From positions 930,001-994,000 of the forward strand of contig NZ_CP023434.1 in assembly GCF_003546865.1 (NCBI RefSeq): DNA of 64,000 nucleotides, written 5' to 3'. The DNA comes from Suicoccus acidiformans. GTDB lineage: Bacteria > Bacillota > Bacilli > Lactobacillales > Aerococcaceae. The translations under genes and the position numbers were made by a program. A model generated the notes under the pieces. It ran no database searches. It was not told where the DNA came from and worked only from the letters and a program-made list of their open reading frames with translations. Shown piece by piece: positions 36,722-45,213 of the stretch. Within the stretch, counting starts at the first letter, position 1. The number at the start of each line of letters is the position of its first letter.

Positions 36722-38191
36722 GTGAGGCAGTATTTACGGAAGGGTATCTTGGCCCTGGCCTCCTTGGCTTTAGTGGGGTGCACCCAGGCTGAGGAGAGCG
36801 CTGATGATCAAGCCGTTAGTAATTTGGGGGGCGACCCGATTTCACTTGATCAGGCTTCTATGAAATCACTGCAGGATGAACAGATGCAGTATTATACTGT
36901 GTATGAGAAGATTATGCAGTCTTTGGAATCACTGAAAGGCTTGGATGTTCAGACAGAAGAGTCTTTTAAGTGGGCTGAAGGTGAGATGACGCGGACTGGT
37001 AGTGGTCAGGAAGCCTATGAGGAAGGTGAATTGACGCAATTCTACACGCAAAATCAAGCTTCGATGGAAGGTTGGACGAAAGCTCAGACTTATGCTTTTG
37101 ATGGTTCAAAGTATTACTATCAAGCAGATGGGGAAGATTGGGTTGAGGGTGAAGAAGCTCGGCAATTACCGATTAATTATATTACCTTGACGCGTTTATT
37201 GGTTGAAGATGAAGCAGCTTGGCAGGTGAGCGAGGATGAGTCCCATTATATCGTTGAGAAGGACTTGGTTAACTCTCAATTATTGGCGTCATTAGGTTAT
37301 CTGTTTGAGATGCCGGTGCTACTATCACCTCATGCGGAAATAACTGCTTCCATTCGCTATCAAGTTAACGAAGAAACGGGCTTAATTGATCAAGCGGAAG
37401 TACAAGCGCAGGTGAAAGACTTGGGTGAGACTTATGAATATCAACTCACTAGCAGTCAAACCGAATCTGAAGGGGATGTACCAGATGTAGATACATCAGC
37501 TGGGGCTGAAGCGGTCAGTGAAGCTAAACCCGATGAAGATATTTTTCTAGTAGCCTTCCAAAAAGCTGCCCTCCAACACATGCCGATGTATGAATTGTAT
37601 GAAACGCAGCAGGGTGGAGCAGAGGCAGAGCCACAAACACGCATCATGGTTTATAATTACTTGCCAAACTTTACGAATGCCGTATTGGAGGGCAAGGTAA
37701 GTGGCGAGAATGAGTGGCAGAATACTGGACTGATAATGCGTAATGTGAAAGTGGCAGAAGCGCAAGATGCACCAGAAGCTGTTGAAGCAATGCCGAGGGA
37801 TTACTATAGTTTCTTCTATGAACGCTTTACCCAAGAATTTAAGGAGTTTGAGTGGATTAAGTCGGAAGAAGAGAATGACTCAGGGCAATATGTTCTGCGT
37901 GAATCCGTTGGTGAGAAGTTAGCGGATTTGGAGGCGATTGCTGGCGGCTTAGACTTAAGTCACTTGAAGCGAGACGAAGAAGCGGTCTATGCCATCGATT
38001 ACATCATCAATCAGCAAACATTGGCACTTGAAGGTGTATATTTATGGAGTTTAACGGCTAAAGATGAGTCCATTGATTATGTGACGACTTTACAGTTTCG
38101 ACCGCTAAGTCAATCGGTATTGGAGTCATTCGCTCATAGCGTTCCTGATACTTTCTGGAAACAAATCGACGCACAGGTTAATGAATCATAG
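36722..38191 (+). CDS. Lipoprotein of unknown function
   Basis: The 489-residue protein begins with a lipoprotein signal peptide (ILALASLALVGC), with the modified cysteine at about residue 20. The mature part has the look of LolA/LppX-type lipoproteins of Firmicutes: a first domain (about 50-230) with Gln/Thr-rich amphipathic strands and a second of similar pattern (about 260-480). These are not closely related to a named family in my reading. The start is GTG at 36722, after GAGGGATA; the ATG two bases earlier runs into a stop. It is the first gene of a run leading to ddh, murI, rdgB and yfcE. Confidence 0.75.
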   Translation: MRQYLRKGILALASLALVGCTQAEESADDQAVSNLGGDPISLDQASMKSLQDEQMQYYTVYEKIMQSLESLKGLDVQTEESFKWAEGEMTRTGSGQEAYEEGELTQFYTQNQASMEGWTKAQTYAFDGSKYYYQADGEDWVEGEEARQLPINYITLTRLLVEDEAAWQVSEDESHYIVEKDLVNSQLLASLGYLFEMPVLLSPHAEITASIRYQVNEETGLIDQAEVQAQVKDLGETYEYQLTSSQTESEGDVPDVDTSAGAEAVSEAKPDEDIFLVAFQKAALQHMPMYELYETQQGGAEAEPQTRIMVYNYLPNFTNAVLEGKVSGENEWQNTGLIMRNVKVAEAQDAPEAVEAMPRDYYSFFYERFTQEFKEFEWIKSEEENDSGQYVLRESVGEKLADLEAIAGGLDLSHLKRDEEAVYAIDYIINQQTLALEGVYLWSLTAKDESIDYVTTLQFRPLSQSVLESFAHSVPDTFWKQIDAQVNES

Positions 38192-38205
38192 GAAAGAGGC
38201 AGATT

Positions 38206-39189
38206 ATGGTTAACATTCGAGTAGGAATCATTGGTTATGGCAACTTAGGACGTGGCGTTGAAATTGCCCTTCAAGCCCAGGCAGATATGGAGTTGGTGGC
38301 AATCTTCTCACGCCGCGGGCCGGCAGGCGTAAGCCCTGTTGATGCTGAAGTGAAGGTTGAATACTTAGATGCTATTTCAGCTTACCAAGGCCGCATTGAT
38401 GTCATGATTCTTTGTGGGGGTTCGGCAACAGATTTGCCGGAGCAGACACCAGCATTCGCCAAGTATTTCAATGTAGTGGATAGCTTCGACAATCATTCGC
38501 AAATCCCTGCCCACTACAGTAAAGTAGATGAAGTAGCGCAAGCTGCTGGCACAACCGCCGTTATTTCAGGTGGTTGGGATCCGGGCTTATTCTCCTTACA
38601 ACGTGTGTTAGCTGAAGCTGTTCTGCCGAAAGGGGCAACGTATACCTTCTGGGGCAAAGGCATTTCTCAAGGGCATTCAGATGCAGTCCGCCGGGTTGAA
38701 GGTGTGAAAGACGCTATCCAATACACTATTCCGATAGAAGAGGCGATGGACCGGGTACGCTCAGGTAGCCAGCCCGAACTTGCAACAGCTGAGAAACACT
38801 TGCGTGAAGTATATGTGGTGGCGGAAGCAGGGGCCGACCAGGCAAAGATTGAAGAAACGATTGTGAATATGCCGGGTTATTTCGCAGATTATCATACAAC
38901 TGTTCATTTTATCGATGAAGCTACCTTACAAGCGGAGCATCAGGCGATGCCTCATGGCGGCTTTGTGATTCGCAGTGGGGAGACGGGGGCAGGTCATCAA
39001 CATGTTTACGAATTTAGCCTCGCTTTGGATTCTAATCCTGAGTTTACAGCTAGCGCTTTAGTTGCGATTGCACGAGCGAATGTACGGATGCATGCCATGG
39101 GCCTCACCGGTGCGAAGACAATTCTGGATATTGCGCCAGCTTGGCTTTCCCACAAAGACCCTGCTGATTTGCGTCGGGAAGATTTATAA
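38206..39189 (+). CDS. ddh: meso-Diaminopimelate D-dehydrogenase
   Basis: This enzyme makes meso-diaminopimelate from tetrahydrodipicolinate in one step with NADPH and ammonia, a shortcut in lysine and cell-wall synthesis. The 327-residue protein has the NADPH-binding start RVGIIGYGNLGRGVE, the family motifs FSRRGP, SFDNHSQIP and SGGWDPGLFS, and a substrate loop GKGISQGHSDAVRR. All match Ddh. The gene is 15 nt after the lipoprotein gene and 40 nt before murI, so it is in a cell-wall precursor context. It is not found in all Lactobacillales. Confidence 0.93.
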   Translation: MVNIRVGIIGYGNLGRGVEIALQAQADMELVAIFSRRGPAGVSPVDAEVKVEYLDAISAYQGRIDVMILCGGSATDLPEQTPAFAKYFNVVDSFDNHSQIPAHYSKVDEVAQAAGTTAVISGGWDPGLFSLQRVLAEAVLPKGATYTFWGKGISQGHSDAVRRVEGVKDAIQYTIPIEEAMDRVRSGSQPELATAEKHLREVYVVAEAGADQAKIEETIVNMPGYFADYHTTVHFIDEATLQAEHQAMPHGGFVIRSGETGAGHQHVYEFSLALDSNPEFTASALVAIARANVRMHAMGLTGAKTILDIAPAWLSHKDPADLRREDL

Positions 39190-39228
39190 GCAACAATCTA
39201 TAAATACAAGGAGAATGAGGGTGTAGTC

Positions 39229-40074
39229 ATGAAACATTTACCGATCGGTTTTATCGATTCGGGTTATGGAGGATTAACGGTTGTTAAGCAAAGTTTGCGT
39301 CAATTGCCGAATGAGTCCATCATTTACGTTGGGGATAATGCACGGGCACCTTACGGACCGCGTTCTTTAACGGAAGTTAAACAGTATATTTGGCAGTTGA
39401 CCAATTTCTTACGTGAGAAAGGTATCAAAATGCTGGTCATCGCCTGTAATACCGGGACAGCCGCTGCTTTGGATGACTTGCGGCAAACTTTAGCCATTCC
39501 AGTTGTCGGCGTGATTCATTCCGGTTGCCGGGCAGCAATCAAGCAGACAAAGACTGGGCATATTGGGGTGATCGGCACCCAAGGAACAATCGATAGTGGC
39601 ATGTACCGCGATACCTTACAGGAGAAATCAGCGAAACTAAATATTCAAAGCGTTGCGGCACCTGAATTTGTAGAAATCGTTGAGCAGAACCAAATCGAAG
39701 ATCCTGCCGTCCACGATATTGTCCAAAAGCGTCTTGCACCCTTTATCGGTAATGACGTGGATACTTTGGTGCTGGGTTGTACCCATTACCCTTTGATGAA
39801 GCAAGCCATCCAAGATGTGGTCGGCTCCTCTGTTTATTTAATTGATTCAGGCCGTGAGACGATTAACGAGGTGAGCACCTTGTTAGATTACTTCCACTTA
39901 AGCCGTTCGGCCGAAGAAGCAGCCGCGGCTCCACCGACCCAACAGTTTTACACTACTGGCAATCCAAGACTTTTTGCCCGCTTTGCCCAGAAGTGGTTAA
40001 ATGACGGTTCTGTTTATGTGCACCCATTAGAAATTAAAGGAGAGTATCTCGTTGACAACCATACTAATCGCTAG
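39229..40074 (+). CDS. murI: Glutamate racemase
   Basis: MurI supplies D-glutamate for peptidoglycan. The protein has 281 residues with the start GFIDSGYGGLTVVKQ. The two catalytic cysteines are in VIACNTGTAAAL (about residue 73) and LVLGCTHYPLM (about 184). The first motif reads DSGYGG where many family members have DSGVGG. The gene overlaps the next by 23 nt, so their translation is probably coupled. Confidence 0.93.
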   Translation: MKHLPIGFIDSGYGGLTVVKQSLRQLPNESIIYVGDNARAPYGPRSLTEVKQYIWQLTNFLREKGIKMLVIACNTGTAAALDDLRQTLAIPVVGVIHSGCRAAIKQTKTGHIGVIGTQGTIDSGMYRDTLQEKSAKLNIQSVAAPEFVEIVEQNQIEDPAVHDIVQKRLAPFIGNDVDTLVLGCTHYPLMKQAIQDVVGSSVYLIDSGRETINEVSTLLDYFHLSRSAEEAAAAPPTQQFYTTGNPRLFARFAQKWLNDGSVYVHPLEIKGEYLVDNHTNR

Positions 40075-40666
40075 TCACAATGCAGGAAAAATAGCCGACT
40101 TTAAAGCACTTTTCCAAAGTTATGATATCAAAGTCGAATCACTCATGGACTATCCTGAATTGCCTGATGTGGAAGAAACGGGCACCACTTTTGCTGAGAA
40201 TGCCTTATTAAAGGCTCGGACGATTGCCAAAGAGGCAGGACGGATTACCTTAGCGGATGACTCAGGTTTAGTGGTTCCTTCTTTAAACGGTGAACCGGGG
40301 ATTTATAGCGCGCGTTATGCTGGTGTTCATGGAGATGATGCAGCTAATAATGCCAAGCTTTTAGAACGCATGGCAGGGATGACGGGCGCTGATCGCAGAG
40401 CTTTCTTTGTAAGTGTGATTGCCGTGTATGACCCGGCGACTGGGGATGACTTGGTTGCTGAAGGGAAAGTGCGCGGATTGATTTTAGATGAAGCGCAAGG
40501 TGAGGGCGGCTTTGGGTATGATCCCTTATTCTATTATCCTGAATTGAAGCAAAGCTTCGGTGAATTGACTTTGGATGAGAAGAATAAGGTTAGCCACCGC
40601 CAGGAAGCCTTGAAAGTACTAATGAATCAGTTTCCAGATTGGATGAAAGGGCGGAAGCAGTCATGA
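40052..40666 (+). CDS. XTP/dITP diphosphatase (HAM1/RdgB family)
   Basis: This enzyme removes non-canonical purine nucleotides such as XTP and dITP from the pool. The 204-residue protein has the signature SHNAGKIADF at the start, TTFAENALLKA, the catalytic DDSGLVV, and GFGYDPLFYY. The start is TTG at 40052, within the murI end, after AAGGAGAG. It lies in the common Firmicutes order murI-rdgB-yfcE-type phosphodiesterase. Confidence 0.92.
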   Translation: MTTILIASHNAGKIADFKALFQSYDIKVESLMDYPELPDVEETGTTFAENALLKARTIAKEAGRITLADDSGLVVPSLNGEPGIYSARYAGVHGDDAANNAKLLERMAGMTGADRRAFFVSVIAVYDPATGDDLVAEGKVRGLILDEAQGEGGFGYDPLFYYPELKQSFGELTLDEKNKVSHRQEALKVLMNQFPDWMKGRKQS

Positions 40667-41178
40667 AATTCTTATTACTGAGCGATAACCATGGCCGGTG
40701 GCCCCAAACCCATGAAGTGATTCAACAATGGCGAGGAAAGGTCGATTACATCTTTCACTTAGGGGATTCGGAATTTGCTTATGATGACCCGATTTGGGAG
40801 GATGTCGATGCCAAGGTGACGGGTAATATGGACTTTGATCCAGATTATCCCTTTGTGGAAGTGGTAGAGACACCAGTGGGTCGAGTCTTCCTAGCTCACG
40901 GACATCAGCACGGTGTCAATCATGGTCTGGAGAATATTGTCAGCCAAGCGCGTGAAGCAGGGGCCAGTTACGTCTTTCATGGCCATACGCATGTCTTATA
41001 TGCCAAGCGCTTTGATGATATTTTAGCTGTAAATCCTGGTAGTTTGAATCATTCCCGGGGGATGGTTCGCAATCGGACCTATGCTGTGGTGACGGTTGAT
41101 GAAGCCAAACAGCGGGTTGAATTCTATGATGAGTCCGGTGATTTATTAGATCAGTTGACCCAGGAATTTGAAAGATAA
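40663..41178 (+). CDS. YfcE/MJ0936-type metallophosphodiesterase
   Basis: The 171-residue protein is a calcineurin-like phosphoesterase. Metal-binding motifs are LSDNHG, HLGDSEF, TGNMDF, AHGHQHG and HGHTHV. The start ATG at 40663 overlaps the preceding stop (ATGA). The substrate is not known; relatives hydrolyse phosphodiesters in vitro. Its stop codon lies in the 8-bp target duplication of the ISL3 element, so the native terminator now lies beyond that element. Confidence 0.9.
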   Translation: MKFLLLSDNHGRWPQTHEVIQQWRGKVDYIFHLGDSEFAYDDPIWEDVDAKVTGNMDFDPDYPFVEVVETPVGRVFLAHGHQHGVNHGLENIVSQAREAGASYVFHGHTHVLYAKRFDDILAVNPGSLNHSRGMVRNRTYAVVTVDEAKQRVEFYDESGDLLDQLTQEFER

Positions 41179-41182
41179 TAAG

Positions 41183-42655
41183 GGCTCTTTGTCAAATAGG
41201 GTTGATGAGTAAATTTAAGGTCAAGCGACTAAATTTGTTGCTTGATCTTTTTCTTTGTTCTTAGGTTCATAAAGTCGGCACATGAGTAATATTCTGTCTC
41301 TAAAATGACTGAAGTTTCTGTAACCATAACCATTGCGTTTGAGTAGTTTAATCTTATTATTAATCCCTTCGATAGGACCATTACTAAGGCCTGCATGTGT
41401 GAGTGTGTTGTGGATATATTCCCCATACTTTCTGAACGTCCTTAATACACGCCTTAAGCCTTTTGAAAGTGTCATGGACCGGCTTTGTGCCAAAATCTCT
41501 TGATATCGTTGCCAGTTCCTATCCCTTAAGGCATCGCCCAATTGATGCACCATTTGATAGGTATCCTTCAAGACGTCGTCGTGCTGAATGAGATAGTCCA
41601 CAATGCTACGAGTATTGGTTAACCAATCAAACAGTGGGAAGCGATGGTATTCAGTAGACATTAAGTCGCTTTTTGGTTTGAGTATTAATTTCCAATAACG
41701 CTTAAGTTTATTATAGAGTCTTGAATCTTTATAACGAACCTCGTTCATGTAACGAATTCGTGTCCGATCTAATTCGCGATTTAAGGCTTGAATTAAATGG
41801 AACGGATCAAGAATAATCTTTGCATTTGGAAACCATCGCTTTGCCAGGTGCATGTATGGTTCGTACATATCTATCGTAATGGTTTGAACTTGGTAACGTG
41901 CTTGGCGACTAAACCTTGAGAAATAAGCACTGAGTGAGTGTGTTTTTCTGTCTTCGACCACATCTACGATTTTATGTGACAGTGTATCACAACAGATGAA
42001 GCTCATCGCTGCTTTAACCGACTTAACGCTTTTAAATTCATCAAAGGATAGATGCTTAGGCAACTGTTCAGTGGACCGTATTCGAATAGCTCGAGCGGTT
42101 TCATGAATCACCCGTCGGACTGTATTTGGTGATACAAAAGTATCTTTGGCGATATCTGTTTCACAAGTGACTCTTGTGGCGCGGTCCATAATCTGTTGTT
42201 TGACTTGATTCGTAATATAGCAGTCAGGATTAACGATGGATGTCTTCGCTGTAAATGACCGCCCACAGGCTTTGCATAAAAAGCGTTGCTTAGCTAGGAT
42301 TAAGTAAGCAGGTAAGCCTGATTTGGCTGTTAATGTCAGACGAGAGGAGCGTTTTCCATTACTGACAATGACATAATCATTATTGGCAATGCCACAATGA
42401 GGACAAGCCTCCGGTTTATATGCCAATGTTCCTCGATAAAAGAGCGATGTTCGCCCTTTGAATTCTATCTCTTCACAATAATCCATATCGATTTCAATGT
42501 TTTTGTCTTTTAATTGGAAGGTTTTTTCGATAAAATGATTCATACGTAGATGTTCTCCTTTATTATTGGGTCAACTTTAATATTAAAGAACATCTGCGTT
42601 TTTTGCACTTAAAAACGGTCGAGAAATTTCCATCAACCGTATTTATTTTAGAACC
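41183..42655 (-). mobile_element. Intact ISL3-family insertion sequence with 8-bp target duplication
   Basis: The left end GGCTCTTTGTCAAATAGGG and the right end (reverse complement GGTTCTAAAATAAATACGG), each followed by TTGATG, form imperfect 25-bp inverted repeats. The duplicated target ATAATAAG flanks it at 41175-41182 and 42656-42663, the size expected for ISL3. The element is 1473 bp and carries one transposase gene. Confidence 0.95.
41221..42543 (-). CDS. ISL3-family transposase
   Basis: The 440-residue transposase has an N-terminal zinc finger (CPHCGIANNDY and CKACGRSF), a helix-turn-helix (about 130-160, FVSPNTVRRVIHE), and the DDE_Tnp_ISL3 domain. Acidic residues are visible at HLSFDEFKSVK, ITIDMYEPYM and SNGPIEGINNKIK. 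It appears full length and in frame, consistent with a recently active element. Confidence 0.93.
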   Translation of the reverse strand: MNHFIEKTFQLKDKNIEIDMDYCEEIEFKGRTSLFYRGTLAYKPEACPHCGIANNDYVIVSNGKRSSRLTLTAKSGLPAYLILAKQRFLCKACGRSFTAKTSIVNPDCYITNQVKQQIMDRATRVTCETDIAKDTFVSPNTVRRVIHETARAIRIRSTEQLPKHLSFDEFKSVKSVKAAMSFICCDTLSHKIVDVVEDRKTHSLSAYFSRFSRQARYQVQTITIDMYEPYMHLAKRWFPNAKIILDPFHLIQALNRELDRTRIRYMNEVRYKDSRLYNKLKRYWKLILKPKSDLMSTEYHRFPLFDWLTNTRSIVDYLIQHDDVLKDTYQMVHQLGDALRDRNWQRYQEILAQSRSMTLSKGLRRVLRTFRKYGEYIHNTLTHAGLSNGPIEGINNKIKLLKRNGYGYRNFSHFRDRILLMCRLYEPKNKEKDQATNLVA

Positions 42656-42664
42656 ATAATAAGC

Positions 42665-42697
42665 AAAGAGGTCGATTCTTTGGAATCGGCCTCTTTT
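42665..42697. terminator. Hairpin terminator, probably originally for the yfcE-type gene and mscS
   Basis: AAAGAGGTCGATT and AATCGGCCTCTTT pair and are followed by T on the plus strand and TTTGC on the minus strand. It adjoins the right target duplication, so before the ISL3 insertion it lay about 15 nt past the phosphodiesterase stop; it also lies just after mscS. Confidence 0.8.
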
Positions 42698-42716
42698 GAA
42701 ATTCACTGTCCTGCGC

Positions 42717-43586
42717 CTAAGTTTCATCATAGATAGAGCTTGGGAAGTTGATATTATTCTCTTGCAGTTGCAGGATGTATTCGCGGTAAAATTCCCCGCT
42801 CTTCTTGTATTGCGCACTGTTTTCGACCATGAAGGTAATGCGGTATAAGAAAGTTTGGTCCATCCCGCGCACAATACCGATAACCGTCGGATCACTGACA
42901 ATGATGTCTTGATTTTGTTCGTATAAGGCTTGTGTCACTCGGTTAGTGACTGCCTCGAAAGCTTTAATGTTGGTATCATCAGCTAGAGGAATATCGATAT
43001 TAATTTGCCGATGTGCGCGACTTTGATTATTAATCATGCGAATTTCGCTATTGGGAATATAGAAAATCTCGCCAGAAGCTGCCTTAAGTTCTACAGTACG
43101 GATGCCGACTTTTTGGACGGTTCCGGTAATATCGTCGCCGGGTAAGGAAATCAAGTCCCCCACTTCAAATTGATTCTCAAAAATCATGAAGAAGCCGTTA
43201 ATAACGTCGCGAATTAATTCCTGAGCACCAAAACCAATGGCAACCCCAGCAATCCCCGCCCCAGCAAGCAGTGTGCCGATTGGGAAGCCTAGAAGGGTAA
43301 GGACCATGTAGCCATAAAGGAAATAGAGTAAATACATGGCGGCATTACGCAACATGGTTGAGATTGTCTCAATGCGCGTCGGTGAGGAGTAACCGAAACG
43401 CTCTTTGAGTTTATCTGAGACAATAATCTCAAAGGTTCGGTCGATGAATTGCCGTAAATAGTAGAATGCAATCGAAATAATGACCAATTGAAGAACAATA
43501 CTTAAGGAGTCTAGAAGTTCTTCAGACCAAGTATTCGGTAGAAGCCCTTTAATTAGGCGATCTAAACTGGTAATTTGTAACAGCAT
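42717..43586 (-). CDS. MscS-family small-conductance mechanosensitive channel
   Basis: The 289-residue protein has three membrane helices (about 25-45, 70-90 and 95-125). The third carries the pore-lining Gly/Ala pattern GTLLAGAGIAGVAIGFGAQE. The beta domain follows (FEVGDLISLPGDDITGTVQKVGIRTVELKAASGE). It relieves hypo-osmotic stress in the membrane. The start ATG at 43586 is preceded by GAAAGGAAGC; a GTG directly before it is possible. Confidence 0.92.
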   Translation of the reverse strand: MLLQITSLDRLIKGLLPNTWSEELLDSLSIVLQLVIISIAFYYLRQFIDRTFEIIVSDKLKERFGYSSPTRIETISTMLRNAAMYLLYFLYGYMVLTLLGFPIGTLLAGAGIAGVAIGFGAQELIRDVINGFFMIFENQFEVGDLISLPGDDITGTVQKVGIRTVELKAASGEIFYIPNSEIRMINNQSRAHRQINIDIPLADDTNIKAFEAVTNRVTQALYEQNQDIIVSDPTVIGIVRGMDQTFLYRITFMVENSAQYKKSGEFYREYILQLQENNINFPSSIYDET

Positions 43587-43703
43587 CACAAGCTTCCTTT
43601 CATTAATATATGTTAAGTCTAGTGTAACAAATTTCTGTAAATATTACGTGTAAGACGGTCTACTTTGCCGGCAAAAATTTGCGCATAATTCGTACCTATT
43701 ATT

Positions 43704-43722
43704 TGTAGAAAGCGCTAAATAA
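43704..43722 (+). promoter_or_regulatory. cre-like site upstream of the DUF948 gene
   Basis: The sequence TGTAGAAAGCGCTAAATA has the palindromic centre AAAGCGCTA of catabolite-responsive elements. It stands 15-20 nt before a TATAAT box (43737-43742 region), so CcpA could control the DUF948-YtxH genes. Support is by eye only. Confidence 0.4.
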
Positions 43723-43771
43723 TGGTATGCTTACTTTATAATAAAGACAAAGTAAAGGAGTGAAGCTTGAC

Positions 43772-44401
43772 ATGACAATTGGAGGCCTAGCTGGCTTAAT
43801 TGCAGCAATTGCCTTTGCGGTGTTGGTAGCATTTATTTGTATCAATTTATCCAAATTATCGCAAATTATGTCGGATGTTCAAGACACCGTCACACGTTTA
43901 AATACAACCATCGATGTCGTCACGAAAGATGTGGATAATTTATCCATCGAAGTTGAAGGTTTGTTAAATAAAGCGAATACGCTAGTGGATGATGTCAATG
44001 GCAAATTAGAGAAAACAGACCCATTGTTTACAGCGATTGGGGACTTAGGTGTGACCGTGTCTGATTTAAATGATTCAACGAAGAATATGACGGTCAATCT
44101 AATCGACTCCATCGGCAGTAAATCAAAGCGTCGTAAAACGTCAACCATCGAACGACTGGTACGCTCTGGCCGGGAGGTAGCTCAAACACGAGCCAAGCAA
44201 CCACCCAAGCCAACTGAAGTTAAACCTGAGGTTAAGGTGAAAGCTGAAGAAGCGAGTATTGCAGTGCCAGTCCAAGCTGTAGCAGAAGCTAAGGTTGAAA
44301 CACCACGACCAAAGGGACCTTCGCCTGAAGAGACTAGCCGATTAGCGGCTTATCGACCTAAAGAAACGTCGCATACAGCTGGTGAAATTCGATTGAAATA
44401 A
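43772..44401 (+). CDS. DUF948-family membrane protein
   Basis: The 209-residue protein has one N-terminal membrane helix (GLIAAIAFAVLVAFICINL) and a long coiled-coil-like region with repeated heptads (VQDTVTRLNTTIDVVTKDVD; VEGLLNKANTLVDDVNGKLE), typical of DUF948. The C-terminal third is basic/proline-rich and disordered. I choose the ATG at 43772; a GTG at 43760 is too close to GGAG. It is followed after 19 nt by a YtxH gene, a usual pair in Firmicutes before ccpA. Confidence 0.85.
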   Translation: MTIGGLAGLIAAIAFAVLVAFICINLSKLSQIMSDVQDTVTRLNTTIDVVTKDVDNLSIEVEGLLNKANTLVDDVNGKLEKTDPLFTAIGDLGVTVSDLNDSTKNMTVNLIDSIGSKSKRRKTSTIERLVRSGREVAQTRAKQPPKPTEVKPEVKVKAEEASIAVPVQAVAEAKVETPRPKGPSPEETSRLAAYRPKETSHTAGEIRLK

Positions 44402-44420
44402 GTGAAAGGAAGCGATTTGA

Positions 44421-44975
44421 ATGAGTAACAATAATAATGGTAAATTTTTCCTTGGGGCAGTTGTCGGAGCGTCTATCGGAGGTTTAGTAGCTTTACTTTT
44501 CGCACCGAAATCGGGCGATGAGTTCCGCAAAGACATCAAAGATGAGTGGGAAGATTTAAAATCAACAGCCCATGACTACACTGATTACGTCGTTGAGCGT
44601 GGTGTTGAATTCTACGATGCAGCAGCTGAAACGGCTGAAGATATTAAAGTTGATTTAAAGTATTCTGCTAACCAATTGCGCACCCAATTTGATGAGAAGG
44701 CAGACGAATTCTCTGAAACATGGGAACATACGAAAGAACAAGTACAGCACGGTGCCCAAGACATCACAGTTTCCTTGAAAGAAGAAGGTTCTCAATTAGC
44801 TGAAGACCTCCGCGAAGCTGGCAAAATTGTTCAAGAATCTGCAGACAATATGAAATTTGCCGCTGAATTTGTAACAGAATCCGTTAAAGATTCAGCTTCA
44901 AACGTCGGAGACGAAGTTTCCGATAAGATTGAAGAAGCTGCCACCGAAGTAGAAGAAGAAATCGAAGAAGCGTAA
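44421..44975 (+). CDS. YtxH-domain envelope protein
   Basis: The 184-residue protein has a glycine-rich N-terminal membrane segment (FFLGAVVGASIGGLVALLFA), followed by the YtxH motif PKSGDEFRKDIKDEW. The rest is an acidic amphipathic helix with repeated Glu/Asp/Ala/Lys, like apolipoprotein- or LEA-type helices. The YtxH family is associated with general stress in Bacillus. It is translated from an ATG after AAAGGAAGC and ends before a terminator. Confidence 0.85.
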   Translation: MSNNNNGKFFLGAVVGASIGGLVALLFAPKSGDEFRKDIKDEWEDLKSTAHDYTDYVVERGVEFYDAAAETAEDIKVDLKYSANQLRTQFDEKADEFSETWEHTKEQVQHGAQDITVSLKEEGSQLAEDLREAGKIVQESADNMKFAAEFVTESVKDSASNVGDEVSDKIEEAATEVEEEIEEA

Positions 44976-45009
44976 TTCATTGAGTTAATTATGCTGCTGT
45001 AGCTAATTT

Positions 45010-45048
45010 CCCGCAGTCGTTGAGAAGATGAACGGCTGTGGGTTTTTG
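45010..45048 (+). terminator. Terminator after the YtxH gene
   Basis: CCCGCAGTCGTT and AACGGCTGTGGG pair and TTTTTG follows. Confidence 0.88.
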
Positions 45049-45128
45049 CCTATTATGGACCTTATTTCGGCCTGTTTTATATTGCATTTATTTTCAAGCA
45101 AAATTGATGGCTATCAACTTTCTATGTA

Positions 45129-45178
45129 AATAAAGCGCTTGCAAATACTTGTCTTCTATGTTACATTCTATTAAAATA
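45129..45178 (+). promoter_or_regulatory. cre-like site and promoter of ccpA
   Basis: AAATAAAGCGCTTGCAAA (45127-45145) has the cre palindrome AAAGCGCTT with partial flanks. Just downstream are TTGTCT and, 17 nt on, TAAAAT. The cre-like site overlaps the -35 region, so CcpA might autoregulate. This pattern is known for ccpA in some relatives. Confidence 0.55.
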
Positions 45179-45213
45179 GATTTAACAATTAAAATAAAAG
45201 AAGGGATCAGCAT

